Shown piece by piece: positions 22,060 to 23,655 of a stretch of DNA of 23,655 nt. Location of the stretch: assembly GCF_022511165.1 (NCBI RefSeq), contig NZ_JAFLSB010000024.1:1-23655 (forward strand), in the 5' to 3' direction. Under the pieces are notes generated by a model, which was given only the letters and a program-made list of their open reading frames with translations, did not search any database and had not been told where the DNA came from. Position numbers and translations under genes: made by a program. The DNA is from Helicobacter sp. (GTDB lineage: Bacteria; Campylobacterota; Campylobacteria; Campylobacterales; Helicobacteraceae). How positions within the stretch are numbered: position 1 is the stretch's first letter; the number at the start of each line of letters is the position of its first letter.

Positions 22060-23136
22060 TTACAAAAACTTTTTGTTGAGGTGTCGAATATGCCACAAAA
22101 ATATGAGAAATAATATACCCATAGGCAGTAATAATCCTGCTTCGGGGTATATAAGCCCCGCAACGCTTAATTGTGTGAGAGAGAAAAATAATCCCCAAAT
22201 AGCCAAAGAGCCGATAATGCACACAAAGCTAATCAATGTGAGATTCTCATAGCGAGGTAATGAGGGGATATAATAGGCAATGATAGCAATACAAAGTGGC
22301 ACAAAAAAAGGCACAACGAGTAGCCCATAGAGAATTCCCCGTATTTTATCCGAGCTTATGCCTTGTCTGTAGGCAATGCGAAATGAAGCAAGTGCATCAA
22401 TAACTGAAGCTGTGGGTTTATCTTGTGCAATGGTTTCAAGCACTTTAAAACTAAACCCCTGCAATGTTTTTAGCTCCTCATTCGTGCTTATTTGTAATGG
22501 ATTATTACCAAGCGTGAGAGTAGGAGAAATCTCTACACTTTTAGCATTTTTAAGAATCCACGCATTATTTTCAAAAAATGCCTCTTTGCTCTCGTGATAG
22601 CCTATGAGCTTATAATCGTCATTGAGTGTGAAAATCTTCACGCCCTCCACCCTTGCTTCAGTAGTTGAGAGAGGATAGAGTTTGCGCACAAAGATGTATT
22701 GATTATCACTTTTTAGCAATAAATTTTCACGCGTATTCTGTGTGTTTTGATACACAATGCTCTCTGCTTTTTCTTGTGCATAGGCAAATGATGTGGTATT
22801 AAGTCCAATAAATGCGAGAGTAAAAAAGCTTGAGAGAAATATCAAAGGAGCAAGGATATGCCGCTTAGAATAGCCCAAAGCCATTAGTGCGGTGAGTTGG
22901 GAGCTTTTAAGAAAAGCCATATAAAAAAGAATCGAGCACAAAATAAGCGAAATAGGCAAAGTGTAGGTGAGGGCATACACGCCATCATAAAAAAGAAACA
23001 AAATCAGCAAGTTTGCAGAATCTGGCAAATCATCAACATATTTAAGTGTATCAATAGCGACAAAAAATCCTTCTAGCGCGAGAAAAACGATGAAAAAATA
23101 TTTCAAATAATACAAACTCACAAAACGAAAAACCAT
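22060..23136 (-). CDS. lptG: LptF/LptG-family LPS export permease (YjgP/YjgQ)
   Basis: 358 residues with the LptF/G layout: helix 1 (YYLKYFFIVFLALEGFFVAI), two more helices (about 50-75 and 95-120, including SQLTALMALGYSKRHILAPL, the coupling helix that contacts LptB), a periplasmic beta-jellyroll domain (about 130-250, with ENLLLKSDNQYIFVRKLYPL), and three C-terminal helices (about 268-350). LptFG with the ATPase LptB pull LPS from the inner membrane to the Lpt bridge. LptF and LptG are hard to separate by sequence; the place right after pth, as in C. jejuni and H. pylori, suggests the LptG annotation. Its ATG overlaps the pth stop by one base (TAATG). Confidence 0.85.
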   Translation of the reverse strand: MVFRFVSLYYLKYFFIVFLALEGFFVAIDTLKYVDDLPDSANLLILFLFYDGVYALTYTLPISLILCSILFYMAFLKSSQLTALMALGYSKRHILAPLIFLSSFFTLAFIGLNTTSFAYAQEKAESIVYQNTQNTRENLLLKSDNQYIFVRKLYPLSTTEARVEGVKIFTLNDDYKLIGYHESKEAFFENNAWILKNAKSVEISPTLTLGNNPLQISTNEELKTLQGFSFKVLETIAQDKPTASVIDALASFRIAYRQGISSDKIRGILYGLLVVPFFVPLCIAIIAYYIPSLPRYENLTLISFVCIIGSLAIWGLFFSLTQLSVAGLIYPEAGLLLPMGILFLIFLWHIRHLNKKFL

Positions 23137-23655
23137 TATTCATTCCTTTTGCTGTGGTAATTTTGGGGTGATTCTTGTATCTCTTGTTTGGTTTTATTTT
23201 GATGTTTTTTAATGTTTTGGCGCAATGTAAAATGATTTTGCAAAGAAGCAAGAATCTTATGCGCATCACTTTCGTGCGCATCACAAAAGTGCATAATTGC
23301 TTTTTGTATATGGGGCATTGTATCAAGGAGTTGTTTTTTTTCTTGCTCATTAAAAGCACTCAATACATATTGCACAACATCAAGTTTAGGGTCTCTGCCT
23401 ATGCCAAAACGAAGCCGCAAATATCCCTCCCCCATAGCTTTATCAATAGATTTTAGTCCATTATGCCCACCGCTTGAGCCACCATATTTAAAGCGAATAT
23501 CGCCAAAACTCAAATCTAAATCATCATATACAACTAATGTATGGGTAATATCAAAATAGCGCACAAAAGGGGCGATAGATTCACCAGAGAGATTCATAAA
23601 AGTATAGGGTTTGAGAAAAAATATTTTATGAGTTTTATTATGTAATGTGGCAACT
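23136..23655 (-). CDS. pth: Peptidyl-tRNA hydrolase, 5' end outside window
   Basis: About 172 residues visible; the reverse frame is open from the window edge (first full codon at 23654) and reads KIFFLKPYTFMNLSGES, so the internal ATG at 23597 is not the true start. Pth releases peptides from tRNAs dropped from ribosomes. Seen are the substrate Asn in FMNLSG, the catalytic-region VVYDDLDLSFGDIRFKYGGS, SGGHNGLKSI with the conserved Asn, and RLRFGIGRDP. The N-terminal part with the catalytic histidine is beyond the window. The C-terminus has a basic, Q/K-rich tail. It is coupled to lptG by a TAATG overlap. Confidence 0.95.
   Translation of the reverse strand, partial: VATLHNKTHKIFFLKPYTFMNLSGESIAPFVRYFDITHTLVVYDDLDLSFGDIRFKYGGSSGGHNGLKSIDKAMGEGYLRLRFGIGRDPKLDVVQYVLSAFNEQEKKQLLDTMPHIQKAIMHFCDAHESDAHKILASLQNHFTLRQNIKKHQNKTKQEIQESPQNYHSKRNE

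Overview
The window looks like a chromosomal piece of an enterohepatic Helicobacter (H. hepaticus / H. cinaedi type). Base composition is AT-rich, Shine-Dalgarno sites are strong AAGGAG types, and -10 boxes are TATAAT-like without clear -35 boxes. Gene neighbourhoods are those of Campylobacterota: serS-pflB, nif3-flgZ-waaA-pseudouridine synthase, recA-eno-ftsB-like-AMIN-aroK, and pth-lptG. The species is inferred from gene content and order, not from a database match. I see no rRNA, tRNA, CRISPR array, insertion sequence or prophage.

Layout. 1-302 (-) is the 3'-truncated Tat translocase gene tatB, divergent from serS and pflB (477-4270, +). PflB is a TPR membrane protein of the flagellar motor scaffold. 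A 490-bp gap follows; it holds a fragment of a WecA/MraY-type sugar-phosphate transferase and a small 9-mer repeat, and it ends at the promoter of a 2[4Fe-4S] ferredoxin (4763-5041) with its own terminator. Next come an unknown lipoprotein, a UDP-glucose 6-dehydrogenase that has lost about 120 internal residues, and a secreted MORN_2 repeat protein (5172-7608). A kgtP-type 2-oxoglutarate permease broken by one frameshift lies opposite (7691-8963, -).

9099-13494 (+) carries a nitrilase-fold protein without its catalytic Cys and Lys, a Nif3-like metal protein, the zinc-ribbon RpoN/flagellin-mRNA factor FlgZ, the Kdo transferase WaaA and a pseudouridine synthase. 13556-19423 (-) reads recA, eno, a FtsB/DivIC-like protein, an AMIN-domain protein and aroK, then from a separate promoter a transaminase/oxidoreductase pair. 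That pair best fits GnnB/GnnA, which make the 3-amino sugar of lipid A, with WbpE/WbpB as the alternative. mqnD (futalosine route to menaquinone) diverges from recA. The end of the window (-) has pth and lptG, then atpB and a degenerate ThiE/TenI-like protein.

Envelope biology is the main theme: waaA, gnnA/gnnB, lptG, the ugd and wecA remnants, tatB, the AMIN protein and FtsB. Flagellar assembly is represented by pflB and flgZ. Several genes are in decay (kgtP frameshift, ugd deletion, wecA fragment, nitrilase without catalytic residues). The strongest genome-scale signal is the roughly nine-fold excess of the near-palindrome AGAWTCT in coding and non-coding DNA. I did not find a convincing new multi-gene system.
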